A program made the translations under genes and the position numbers. From contig CAKRFN010000005.1 of assembly GCA_934320655.1 (NCBI GenBank), forward strand, positions 102,755-166,754: a stretch of 64,000 nt of DNA, given 5' to 3'. This stretch comes from an uncultured Eubacterium sp. GTDB lineage: Bacteria; Bacillota; Clostridia; Lachnospirales; Lachnospiraceae. This document shows, one piece after another, positions 35,234 through 43,377 of this stretch. Every line of letters starts with the position of its first letter. The first letter of the stretch is position 1. Under the pieces are notes generated by a model, which was given only the letters and a program-made list of their open reading frames with translations, was not told the origin of the DNA and searched no databases.

Positions 35234-36784
35234 ATGTATATGAGAGAATTTAGGAAAAAAGGATCACATTTTAGAATCGCAATCTGTCTGATGCTGTCGC
35301 TCGTGATGCTGGCAGGTGTCCTTGTAGAACCGGTGCAGGCGGCAGTATATACGCCGGGACTCACGACGGACTTTGCGCAGTTGGAGCCAATAGCATCGTT
35401 TCAGACCTATGGAAAGGTAGGACCGGGTGGAGCGGGGATTTTGAATACCGTGCTGACCATCCCGGAGGGAGAGGTTGTCTATCTGATGTATGAAAGAAAC
35501 GCCTGTAACGGTATGTATATTTACAGCGTGTTCTGGAAAGGAAGAATGTGGCAGGTCAATGCCAAGGATATCGTAGATCTGAAAGCTACGAAATTTAATT
35601 CGGCATATACGGAAAAGTGGGCCAGAGAGGAAGTCAAGGGTCAAAAGGTGAAAGTGAAAAAGACTGCTTTATTAGGCAAGATCACAGAGCCGCTGAAATA
35701 CTATTATGTCTATGCCGATCCCAAGGTAACAGACGGGAACGTGATCGGTGTATGTGCAGCAGGCGGAGCGGTAGATATCATAAAGGAAAACTACAACGCG
35801 AAGTGGGCGGAGATTTTGTTCGGTCAATGTGTCGGATATGTCCAGAGAGATTACCTCAATCATGCCGATGCCTATCTGAGCGGTGCAACAAGAAACACGC
35901 AGGCATCCATCAAACAGGCAAAGAAACTGGGGCTGACACAAGGCATTATAAAACCCGGTGACTATGAGAGCTGCATAAAGAAAAAAGATTTCTGCAGGCT
36001 TGCCGTGAACTGGTACAAGGCAACCGGTCATAAGCTGCCGAAACAGAGTAAGAAATCGCCGTTTACCGATACAAAGGATCCGTATGTCATCATGGCATAT
36101 CAACTGGGGATCGTGAAGAGCACCAAAAATAACAAGTTCCAACCGAACAAAGAGCTGTTAGATGATCAGTATGATGCGCTGGTCAAACGGCTGCTGCGCG
36201 TTGCGGGGGCACCGTCGGCGGTCTTCAATGTCATGAGGGCAGATACGTTAGGCTTCTGGCACGAGGGCATTACAAGAGAGCGTGCGCTGGTTGCATTTTA
36301 CAATGCCTACCGGATGCTTCAAAAGACGGATTATCTGGTGAATGATTTCTATGACCCTGATTATTCGATCGTATATACCATTTCTCCGGCAGACAATCCG
36401 AAGCTCTGTCTGGATGTCTATGACAAAAGCACGGACCGGGGGGCTCCGATCGGACTGTGGGAAAAGAATGATGACAAAAATCAGGAGTTCCGCATAAAGG
36501 AAATCCACGGCTTCACGCTGATTTACAGTATAAATTCAGGGAAAGCGCTGACCGGAACGGACAATGAGGTCTATCAGGAGGCCATCGGATATGACTGCCA
36601 GAAGCTGAGCTTTAAATACAATTCTGATGGAACCGTCAGTATCATCAATGGAGAGGGACGGTATCTGGACATCAAAGACGGTGCTGCAAAGAGTGGAGGA
36701 ACATTGATCTGGGCTCCAAAGAGTGGCAGCAGTACACAAAAATGGGTATTTACGTATAAAGCGTATAAAACGTATCGCTACTAA
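35234..36784 (+). CDS. Secreted SH3/SLH-like protein with C-terminal ricin-type lectin domain
   Basis: 516 residues; ATG 35240 is a slightly better-spaced alternative start (GGAGGG upstream). Signal peptide (FRIAICLMLSLVMLAGVLVEPVQA), an N-terminal domain to about residue 100, an SH3-like segment near 155-215 ending WAEILFGQCVGYVQRDYL, an SLH-like part near 240-320 (SPFTDTKDPYVIMAYQLGIV) and a ricin B-type trefoil from about 378 (VYTISPADNPKLCLDVYD to STQKWVF). The domains suggest an exported protein that binds wall polymer and carbohydrate. No catalytic motif was seen. A decayed copy lies directly upstream, so this is a tandem duplication. Confidence 0.75.
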   Translation: MYMREFRKKGSHFRIAICLMLSLVMLAGVLVEPVQAAVYTPGLTTDFAQLEPIASFQTYGKVGPGGAGILNTVLTIPEGEVVYLMYERNACNGMYIYSVFWKGRMWQVNAKDIVDLKATKFNSAYTEKWAREEVKGQKVKVKKTALLGKITEPLKYYYVYADPKVTDGNVIGVCAAGGAVDIIKENYNAKWAEILFGQCVGYVQRDYLNHADAYLSGATRNTQASIKQAKKLGLTQGIIKPGDYESCIKKKDFCRLAVNWYKATGHKLPKQSKKSPFTDTKDPYVIMAYQLGIVKSTKNNKFQPNKELLDDQYDALVKRLLRVAGAPSAVFNVMRADTLGFWHEGITRERALVAFYNAYRMLQKTDYLVNDFYDPDYSIVYTISPADNPKLCLDVYDKSTDRGAPIGLWEKNDDKNQEFRIKEIHGFTLIYSINSGKALTGTDNEVYQEAIGYDCQKLSFKYNSDGTVSIINGEGRYLDIKDGAAKSGGTLIWAPKSGSSTQKWVFTYKAYKTYRY

Positions 36785-36793
36785 TGGAAAATC

Positions 36794-36825
36794 GGAGTGC
36801 CGCGGATGCGGCACTCCTTTTTGTT
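36794..36825 (+). terminator. Rho-independent terminator after the lectin gene
   Basis: Perfect 10-bp stem GGAGTGCCGC/GCGGCACTCC (36794-36803 with 36808-36817), loop GGAT, then TTTTTGTT. Confidence 0.95.
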
Positions 36826-36839
36826 GCGGATTCTTTTAG

Positions 36840-36868
36840 TTGAAAAAACAGGTGTGGAATGATATACT
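36840..36868 (+). promoter_or_regulatory. Promoter of pyrE
   Basis: TTGAAA (36840-36845), 17-base spacer, TATACT (36863-36868). No PyrR-binding attenuator is recognisable in the 70-base leader. Confidence 0.7.
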
Positions 36869-36937
36869 ACAAAAGTATATCTATGATTGAAATATAAAAT
36901 GCCAACAGAGGCTTGAAAACAGGAGGTCTATAATAAA

Positions 36938-37624
36938 ATGGAAAGCTACAAGTCAGAATTTATCAATTTTATGGTAGAAAGCCAGGTGCTGAAGTTTGGT
37001 GATTTTACGTTGAAAAGTGGACGGAAATCGCCATTTTTTATGAATGCGGGTGCCTATGTGACCGGCACGCAGCTCAAAAAGCTCGGTGAGTATTATGCAA
37101 AAGCTATCCACGCGAACTATGGGGACGATTTCGATGTGCTGTTTGGACCTGCATATAAAGGAATTCCACTGGCAGTCGTGACCGCGATCGCGTACAGCGA
37201 ATTATACGGAAAAGAGATCCGTTACTGTTCGGATCGTAAAGAGGCCAAGGATCATGGCGCTGATAAGGGCGGATTCCTCGGCAGCAGCTTACAGGATGGT
37301 GACCGCGTGGTCATGATCGAGGATGTCACGACATCAGGAAAATCCATGGAGGAAACTGTGCCCAAGGTGCGAGGGGCTGCAAATGTAGAGATCGTAGGAC
37401 TCATGGTGAGCCTGAACCGTATGGAAGTCGGACAGGGCGGCAAGGTCAGCGCGCTCGATGAGATCCGGGAGAAATACGGCTTTGAGGGAAAAGCGATCGT
37501 TACGATGGCAGAGGTCGTAGAGGCACTGTACAACCAGCCGGCGAACGGAACCGTGCTGATCGATGAGGAATTAAAGCAGAGAATCGATGCATATTATGAG
37601 CAGTATGGTGTAAAGGAAGTATAG
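36938..37624 (+). CDS. pyrE: Orotate phosphoribosyltransferase
   Basis: 228 residues. The type I phosphoribosyltransferase signature is VVMIEDVTTSGKS; the hood and substrate blocks are LKSGRKSPFFMNAG, LFGPAYKGIPLA and SDRKEAKDHGADKG. It converts orotate and PRPP to OMP in pyrimidine synthesis. AGGAGG lies 8 to 10 bases before ATG. No other pyr gene is adjacent; the following genes are membrane proteins. Confidence 0.93.
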   Translation: MESYKSEFINFMVESQVLKFGDFTLKSGRKSPFFMNAGAYVTGTQLKKLGEYYAKAIHANYGDDFDVLFGPAYKGIPLAVVTAIAYSELYGKEIRYCSDRKEAKDHGADKGGFLGSSLQDGDRVVMIEDVTTSGKSMEETVPKVRGAANVEIVGLMVSLNRMEVGQGGKVSALDEIREKYGFEGKAIVTMAEVVEALYNQPANGTVLIDEELKQRIDAYYEQYGVKEV

Positions 37625-37630
37625 GTCTCA

Positions 37631-38116
37631 ATGGAAAACCGTCATACGGAACGAAAGTATAAGGTCTGCTGGCTGCTGTTTACGGTGTATCTGGCGGCGC
37701 TGGCATATTTTCTGTTTTTTGCGGAGGCGACCGGACGGACAGGCGCGGAGCGCGTGTATCAGTACAATCTGATTCCGTTCCATGAGATCCGGCGCTTCTG
37801 GGTCTATCGCAGACAGTTGGGATTTATGGCTGTGGCACTCAATCTGGCGGGCAATGTGCTCGCATTTGTGCCGTTTGGGACTTTCCTGCCACTGTTAGTC
37901 AGACGGACGAGATCTTTTGGCAGGACGACGCTGCTCGGCGCGGAGTTTTCACTGTTTGTAGAGATTCTGCAGTTGTTTAGCAAGGTCGGCAGCTTTGATG
38001 TGGATGACATATTGCTCAACACCTGTGGCGTGTGCCTGGGGTATGTGATCTTTTGGATTGTACGGAAACTCTACTGGCGTTATCGCAGATGGTGGTCATC
38101 GCGCATCGGGGAATGA
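37631..38116 (+). CDS. VanZ-like family membrane protein
   Basis: 161 residues with four helices. The conserved blocks are YNLIPFHEI, NLAGNVLAFVPFGTFLPLL, FSLFVEILQLF and FDVDDILLNTCGVCLGY, typical of VanZ-like proteins. Some members give low-level teicoplanin resistance, but most have no proven role. Starts 6 bases after pyrE. Confidence 0.82.
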   Translation: MENRHTERKYKVCWLLFTVYLAALAYFLFFAEATGRTGAERVYQYNLIPFHEIRRFWVYRRQLGFMAVALNLAGNVLAFVPFGTFLPLLVRRTRSFGRTTLLGAEFSLFVEILQLFSKVGSFDVDDILLNTCGVCLGYVIFWIVRKLYWRYRRWWSSRIGE

Positions 38117-38137
38117 TAAGATACTAGGGTATACGGA

Positions 38138-38473
38138 ATGAAAAAACAACGAAGATATAATGTGAAGTTTACGAATAAAGGCTATTCCAGACGGGGGATA
38201 CTATCGCTGGCAGGGTCGGTGATATCCCTGATCTGGCTGCTCTATGCGATCTGCCAGACCAGCCGGCTGGGTGACCGGGCGGGTAATCTGATCGGCGGAG
38301 TCGGAACACTGATGCTCGTACTGCAGATGGCTGCATTTGTGGTGGCAATCCGTGCCAACCGTGAGGAAGATGTGTTTCGCGGCATTCCAAAGGTGGCGCT
38401 TGTGGTGGCGGTTCTGATGCTGCTCCTGTGGATCGCGATCTATGGTCTGGGACTTTCAGTGGTAATTGGTTAG
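38138..38473 (+). CDS. Small membrane protein, DUF6142-like
   Basis: 111 residues with three hydrophobic helices (GILSLAGSVISLIWLLYAIC, NLIGGVGTLMLVLQMAAFVVAI, VALVVAVLMLLLWIAIYGLGL) after a basic N-terminus with FTNKGYSRRGILS. The pattern resembles small Lachnospiraceae proteins annotated DUF6142; this is from memory and not certain. It follows the VanZ-like gene by 21 bases. Function unknown. Confidence 0.6.
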   Translation: MKKQRRYNVKFTNKGYSRRGILSLAGSVISLIWLLYAICQTSRLGDRAGNLIGGVGTLMLVLQMAAFVVAIRANREEDVFRGIPKVALVVAVLMLLLWIAIYGLGLSVVIG

Positions 38474-38559
38474 TCCGTTTGTGTGCTGACCGGTGATTGG
38501 CACATATCAAATTAGGAAAGGATGGCTGGCAGTATGATCCGTCGGCCACAGGATGAGAG

Positions 38560-40632
38560 ATGGGTTATAAAGAGGCGTATGCAGCAGCAAATGAGGAAGT
38601 GCAGGAACGCTATGATCTGGTGATAGAGCGGATCCGCGAATTGCGTGAGGAACATCAGGTGCCGGAAACCTACTGGCATTATTTCCGCAGACTGGCAGAT
38701 CTGTTTGTATTGGTAGATGAAGCACTAAAAAAAGAAGAGACGGGCGCATTGGATCACCGGGATATTTTCGAGTGTGAGGAGATGAGCTGGCAGTTTTATT
38801 ATGAATTGCAGGAGGGCAATTACGACCGGAGCTATGCGAACCCAAAGGTGGCACAGGAACTGCTGGGTGAAGAATTCGGTCAGCTGCTCTGTTTTTTATA
38901 TACGGAGCTGCGTGCAGCGGTGCCCTATGCCTATGAGGGCAGAAAGTGCGACATCACGATACTGTGCGAGCTGTTTGTACAGGTGTATAACTGTTTTGAG
39001 AGCGAGGAAGGGGCAGATAAGAAGGAGATCGAGCAGATCATCTACTGGTTCTTCCATGATTACAGCGAGGTCTTTGTCACGCAGAGCGTGCGTGAGATGC
39101 TGGATCCATCATTGGATTTCTTCACCAGAATTGTCATGGAATCGGATCTGACGGATCTGTCCTATCTGTACCGCTACGGCGAGTATATCAGCAGCAGTGA
39201 GCTGCAGGTAGCTGAATATCTGAATTCGCTGCCGGAGGAACAGATCCAGGCAATGGCAGATACCTATACGGAAGGATACCGGATTGGGTTTGAAGTGACC
39301 GGAAAGGATCTGGGGAAAAAGAAAACCGTCGATGTGCGTTATCCGATCGGATTTGAGCGCATGGTACGTGCCGCAATTAAAAATTTTGAAAAAATGGGAC
39401 TGCAGCCGGTGATCTACCGTGACAGCATCAATTCCATGGGCAACCGTGGAAATGGCAAAAAGGGATGCTATGCAAAGTCTGTCAATCGCCAGTTTGATTA
39501 TGACCATAAATCAGACCGTGCGTTTTATCTGGATAAGGCATTTGTGGAGCGCAGGCTCGAGGTGCTGCGGACTGCCTATGAGAAATACAAGGATCTGGCC
39601 GCAGTCTATGCCGGACCTGCGGTGATCGAGACATTTGGCGAGACACCCTTCCAGCCGGTAAACAAGCCGGAGGCGCTGAATTATAGTGAAAAACAGCAGG
39701 AGCTTAATGTGTACAATGCGAACGAGAGCGCGCAGATCATGAACCGTTATATTAAGGGAGAGGAGCGCAGCTTTACGATCATCGCGTATCCGATTCCTGC
39801 GATTGGCAGGGATTTCAAGGAGATTTTCGCGCGGACGGTCGAGATCAATACGCTTGACTACATGCGTTACCGCACGATGCAGCAGAAGATCATCGATGTG
39901 CTTGACCAAGCAGATCATGTATGTGTGAAGGGCAAGGGCAGAAATCACACGGATCTGACGATCAAGATCCATCCACTCACCGATCCGGAGCACCAGACTG
40001 CATTCGAAAATTGTGTGGCAGATGTCAACATTCCGGTCGGCGAGGTGTTCACTTCTCCGGTACTGGCAGGAACGAACGGCACGCTGCACGTCACAGAGGT
40101 ATTTTTAAATGAACTGGAATACGAGAATCTGTCGCTCACATTTACAGATGGCAGGGTCACAGACTATAGTTGCAGCAATTATGCAGGTGCAGAACAGAAT
40201 AAAAAATATATCCATGAAAACCTGCTCAAACATCACGATACACTGCCGATGGGCGAGTTCGCGATCGGAACGAATACGACTGCTTACCGCATGGCACGTG
40301 ATTTCGATATTGCGGACAAGCTGCCGATCCTGATCGCAGAAAAGACCGGACCGCATTTTGCAGTCGGTGACACGTGTTATTCACATGCAGAAGACACAGC
40401 TGTCTACAATCCGGACGGCAAGGAGATCATCGCCAGAGACAACGAGGTGTCGCTGCTTCGCAAGGAGGACATCTCTAAGGCATATCTGAACTGCCATACT
40501 GACATCACGATTCCGTATGACGAGCTCGATTCGATCATTGCGGTCGGCGCAGACGGAACGGAATATCCGATCATACTTGACGGAAGATTTGTTGTGGCGG
40601 GGACAGAGGAACTCAATATTCCGCTGGAGTAG
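38560..40632 (+). CDS. M29-family aminopeptidase with long N-terminal extension
   Basis: 690 residues against about 410 for standard M29 enzymes. The C-terminal 400 residues are M29-like: GKGRNHTDLTIKI, VNIPVGEVFTSPV, NGTLHVTEVF, GEFAIGTNTTA, ILIAEKTGPHFAVGDTCYSHAED. The Glu and His residues of these motifs are the expected two-cobalt/zinc ligands. The first 260 residues form an acidic, helical region rich in Tyr/Glu with no motif I know. Role: release of N-terminal residues from peptides in the cytoplasm, with the extension perhaps for oligomerisation. No signal peptide. Confidence 0.8.
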   Translation: MGYKEAYAAANEEVQERYDLVIERIRELREEHQVPETYWHYFRRLADLFVLVDEALKKEETGALDHRDIFECEEMSWQFYYELQEGNYDRSYANPKVAQELLGEEFGQLLCFLYTELRAAVPYAYEGRKCDITILCELFVQVYNCFESEEGADKKEIEQIIYWFFHDYSEVFVTQSVREMLDPSLDFFTRIVMESDLTDLSYLYRYGEYISSSELQVAEYLNSLPEEQIQAMADTYTEGYRIGFEVTGKDLGKKKTVDVRYPIGFERMVRAAIKNFEKMGLQPVIYRDSINSMGNRGNGKKGCYAKSVNRQFDYDHKSDRAFYLDKAFVERRLEVLRTAYEKYKDLAAVYAGPAVIETFGETPFQPVNKPEALNYSEKQQELNVYNANESAQIMNRYIKGEERSFTIIAYPIPAIGRDFKEIFARTVEINTLDYMRYRTMQQKIIDVLDQADHVCVKGKGRNHTDLTIKIHPLTDPEHQTAFENCVADVNIPVGEVFTSPVLAGTNGTLHVTEVFLNELEYENLSLTFTDGRVTDYSCSNYAGAEQNKKYIHENLLKHHDTLPMGEFAIGTNTTAYRMARDFDIADKLPILIAEKTGPHFAVGDTCYSHAEDTAVYNPDGKEIIARDNEVSLLRKEDISKAYLNCHTDITIPYDELDSIIAVGADGTEYPIILDGRFVVAGTEELNIPLE

Positions 40633-40951
40633 GATGATTTCATTGCGCCGCGTATTCTGTATAGCAGGTTCAGGCATGCCCTTTATGCGACGGGCTCACG
40701 CGGAAATACAGTTTAACTGCCAATGCCTAGGCAGCAGAGTCAGGCAGTTTTTGCCTGCGCTCTGTGCCGCGCGTGTGATTTGCCCGCAGAGCATAAGCGG
40801 CTGCTGAAGCTGCTATACAGGATACGCTGGTGTAGTTATATATGTATATAAAAAGGAAAAAAGCACTTCCCCTAAAAAAAAGTGTATGCTAGAATAATAG
40901 AAGTTGCGAAAACAATAGGTGATTGTGAGGACTGTCGCATGAACACGATCA
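40633..40951. other. Gene-free stretch before the purE element
   Basis: No coding pattern. Contains hairpins CTGCC/GGCAG near 40718-40735 and CAGGCA/TGCCTG with CAGAG/CTCTG near 40735-40765, without a T run, so they are not classic terminators. The extended -10 candidate at 40887-40895 follows in AT-rich sequence. Confidence 0.5.
40887..40895 (+). promoter_or_regulatory. Extended -10 promoter candidate of the pur operon
   Basis: TGCTAGAAT forms an extended -10 (TGn then TAGAAT at 40890-40895); the -35 region (TTCCCC) is poor. If used, the repeat element at 40952-41114 would lie in the 5' leader of purE. Confidence 0.4.
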
Positions 40952-41114
40952 TAGCAGCGCGAGCAAAGTCATGTCTGATTTTGCTGCCTTTGCACGATGG
41001 AGAGGAGACTCCAAATTGTGGAAGCCTTTGCTGACACAATTTTGTTTTGCGGAGGCTCATCGGAATGGGTCGTGTAATGAAAGCAGAACAGACATGCTTG
41101 CGGGAGCTGCGACC
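40952..41114 (+). repeat. Interspersed hairpin element, copy 2 (upstream of purE)
   Basis: The left flank 40952-41026 matches copy 1 at 73 of 75 positions; the right flank 41054-41114 at 57 of 61. The internal arm is only 27 nt. Pairing is kept: CATGTCTG/CAGACATG replaces CATATCTG/CAGATATG of copy 1, a compensatory A-T to G-C change; two other differences become G-U pairs, one (G-A) breaks a pair and one lies in an internal loop. The element ends 57 bases before purE in the same orientation. Confidence 0.85.
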
Positions 41115-41170
41115 TCATGAAAGCACTTTACAATTACCTGAAAATATTAGAACGACAAAGGAGAACAATC

Positions 41171-41671
41171 ATGGCAAAAGTAGGTATCGTCATGGGCAGT
41201 GATTCAGACATGCCCATCATGGCAAAGGCAGCAGACATTCTCGACCAGCTCGGGATCGACTATGAGATGAACATCATCTCTGCACACCGCGAGCCGGAGG
41301 AGTTTTTTGCATATGCAAAGAGTGCAGAGGAGCGCGGCTATAAGGTGATCATCGCAGGGGCGGGCATGGCAGCCCATCTGCCCGGCATGTGCGCAGCGAT
41401 CTTCCCGATGCCGGTGATCGGTATTCCGATGCACACGACATCCTTAGGCGGCAGAGATTCCCTATATTCGATCGTACAGATGCCGACCGGAATTCCGGTA
41501 GCGACCGTAGCGATCAACGGCGGTGCCAATGCCGGACTGCTCGCAGCGAAGATCTTAGCTACTGGCGATGCAGAAATTCTGGATAAATTGAAGGCATATG
41601 CAAAGACGTTGAAGGAGCAGGTCATCGCAAAGGATGCCAAATTGCAGGAAGTCGGATATAAAAACTACTAA
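41171..41671 (+). CDS. purE: N5-carboxyaminoimidazole ribonucleotide mutase
   Basis: 166 residues from ATG 41171 (AAGGAG 7 to 8 bases upstream); an ATG at 41117 is in frame but has no SD and directly abuts the repeat element. Class I PurE motifs: MGSDSDMPIM, NIISAHREP, IIAGAGMAAHLPGM and GGRDSLYSIVQMP. It moves the carboxyl group of N5-CAIR to CAIR; the partner PurK is not encoded in this window. First gene of purE-purM-purN-purD. Confidence 0.95.
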   Translation: MAKVGIVMGSDSDMPIMAKAADILDQLGIDYEMNIISAHREPEEFFAYAKSAEERGYKVIIAGAGMAAHLPGMCAAIFPMPVIGIPMHTTSLGGRDSLYSIVQMPTGIPVATVAINGGANAGLLAAKILATGDAEILDKLKAYAKTLKEQVIAKDAKLQEVGYKNY

Positions 41672-41702
41672 TAGATAGAGGAAGATCAGGAGGGACAAAC
41701 AC

Positions 41703-42728
41703 ATGGATTACAAGCATTCAGGAGTGGACATCGAGGCAGGTTACAAGTCTGTCGAGCTGATGAAGGAGTATGTAAAAGGAACGATGCGTCCGGAAGTGCT
41801 GGGCGGACTCGGCGGTTTTTCCGGTGCGTTTTCACTGGACAAGATCAAAGAGATGGAGGAGCCGGTGCTCCTGTCAGGTACAGATGGCTGTGGAACAAAG
41901 GTGAAGCTGGCATTTTTGCTCGATAAGCATGATACGATTGGTATCGATGCGGTCGCAATGTGTGTCAACGACGTGGCATGTGCAGGCGGCGAGCCTTTAT
42001 TTTTCCTGGATTATATCGCATGTGGCAAAAATTATCCCGAAAAGATTGCAACGATCGTCAGCGGTGTGGCTGAGGGCTGTAAGCAGTCCGGCTGTGCGCT
42101 GATCGGCGGGGAGACTGCTGAGCATCCGGGTCTGATGCCTGAGGATGAGTATGATCTGGCAGGCTTTGCAGTTGGGGTCGTTGATAAAAAGGATATTATC
42201 ACCGGAGAGGATTTAAAGGATGGTGATGTGCTGATCGGCATGGCTTCCACCGGTGTGCATTCCAACGGATTTTCCCTTGTGCGCAAGATCTTCAAGATGG
42301 ATGCGGAGACGTTGAACACCTATCATGAGGAGCTTGGCAAGACACTCGGCGAGGCGCTGATCGCACCGACGAGAATCTATGTGAAAGCATTGAAAAATGT
42401 AAAAGACGCTGGCGTGCGCGTGAAGGCATGCAGCCATATCACCGGAGGCGGCTTCTATGAGAATATTCCCCGTATGCTGCCCGAGGGCAAGCATGCAGTG
42501 ATCGAGAAGAACAGCTATCCGATCCCGCCGATCTTTACGATGATGGCACGTGAGGGAAATGTCGAGGAACAGATGATGTACAATACATATAACATGGGTC
42601 TCGGCATGATCGTTGCTGTCGATCCGGCGGATGTGGACAAGGCAATGGAGGCGATGAAAGCAGCCGGAGATACACCTTATGTAGTCGGAAAGATCACAGA
42701 CGGAGAAAAGGGAGTGACCTTATGTTAA
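41703..42728 (+). CDS. purM: Phosphoribosylformylglycinamidine cyclo-ligase (AIR synthetase)
   Basis: 341 residues. Motifs GGFSGAFSLDK, LLSGTDGCGTKVKLAF, GGETAEHPGLMPEDEYDLAGF and CSHITGGGFYENIPRMLP identify PurM. It closes the imidazole ring of AIR using ATP. The SD AGGAGGGAC precedes ATG. Overlaps purN by 7 bases. Confidence 0.95.
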   Translation: MDYKHSGVDIEAGYKSVELMKEYVKGTMRPEVLGGLGGFSGAFSLDKIKEMEEPVLLSGTDGCGTKVKLAFLLDKHDTIGIDAVAMCVNDVACAGGEPLFFLDYIACGKNYPEKIATIVSGVAEGCKQSGCALIGGETAEHPGLMPEDEYDLAGFAVGVVDKKDIITGEDLKDGDVLIGMASTGVHSNGFSLVRKIFKMDAETLNTYHEELGKTLGEALIAPTRIYVKALKNVKDAGVRVKACSHITGGGFYENIPRMLPEGKHAVIEKNSYPIPPIFTMMAREGNVEEQMMYNTYNMGLGMIVAVDPADVDKAMEAMKAAGDTPYVVGKITDGEKGVTLC

Positions 42729-43348
42729 AAATAGCGGTACTCGTATCGGGTGGTGGCACGAATCTGCAGGCGATCATTGATGCGATCGATGCAGGAACGA
42801 TCACAAATGCTGCCATCGATATTGTCATCAGCAACAATGCAAATGCGTATGCGTTGGAGCGCGCAAAGCAGCACGGGATCGAGGCCATGTGCCTGTCCCC
42901 GAAGTCTTATGAGACGAGGGAGCAGTTTAACGACGCGCTGACACAGACGATCGTGGACAGAAAGATCGATCTGGTCGTGCTGGCGGGTTATCTCGTGATT
43001 ATTCCGCCGCAGCTCATCGCCGCATACAAAAACCGGATCATCAACATCCACCCGTCGCTCATTCCGTCCTTCTGCGGCACGGGTTTTTACGGGCTGAAAG
43101 TACATGAAGAGGCATTGAAACGCGGTGTCAAGGTGACCGGCGCGACTTGTCATTTTGTGGACGAGGGCACGGACACCGGGCCGATCATTTTGCAGAAAGC
43201 AGTTGAGATCGAACCGGATGATACGCCAAAGACCTTGCAGCAGCGCGTGATGGAGCAGGCGGAGTGGATCATCATGCCGCGTGCGATTGATCTGATCGCC
43301 AACGGCAAAATACAGGTAGTGGACGGCATTGTAAAAGTCACAGAGTAA
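42722..43348 (+). CDS. purN: Phosphoribosylglycinamide formyltransferase
   Basis: 208 residues. VLVSGGGTNLQAIIDAI binds the phosphate, NIHPSLIPSF holds the catalytic Asn/His pair and GATCHFVDEGTDTGPIILQ the catalytic Asp. It transfers a formyl group from 10-formyl-tetrahydrofolate to GAR. The start overlaps the purM end (ATG within its last codons). Confidence 0.94.
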   Translation: MLKIAVLVSGGGTNLQAIIDAIDAGTITNAAIDIVISNNANAYALERAKQHGIEAMCLSPKSYETREQFNDALTQTIVDRKIDLVVLAGYLVIIPPQLIAAYKNRIINIHPSLIPSFCGTGFYGLKVHEEALKRGVKVTGATCHFVDEGTDTGPIILQKAVEIEPDDTPKTLQQRVMEQAEWIIMPRAIDLIANGKIQVVDGIVKVTE

Positions 43349-43377
43349 AGACAGCACATATTGAGGAGGAAACCCAG

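Noticed and set aside
40718..40770. Terminator of the M29 gene
   Set aside because: Hairpins are present but no T run follows, so a Rho-independent terminator cannot be supported.
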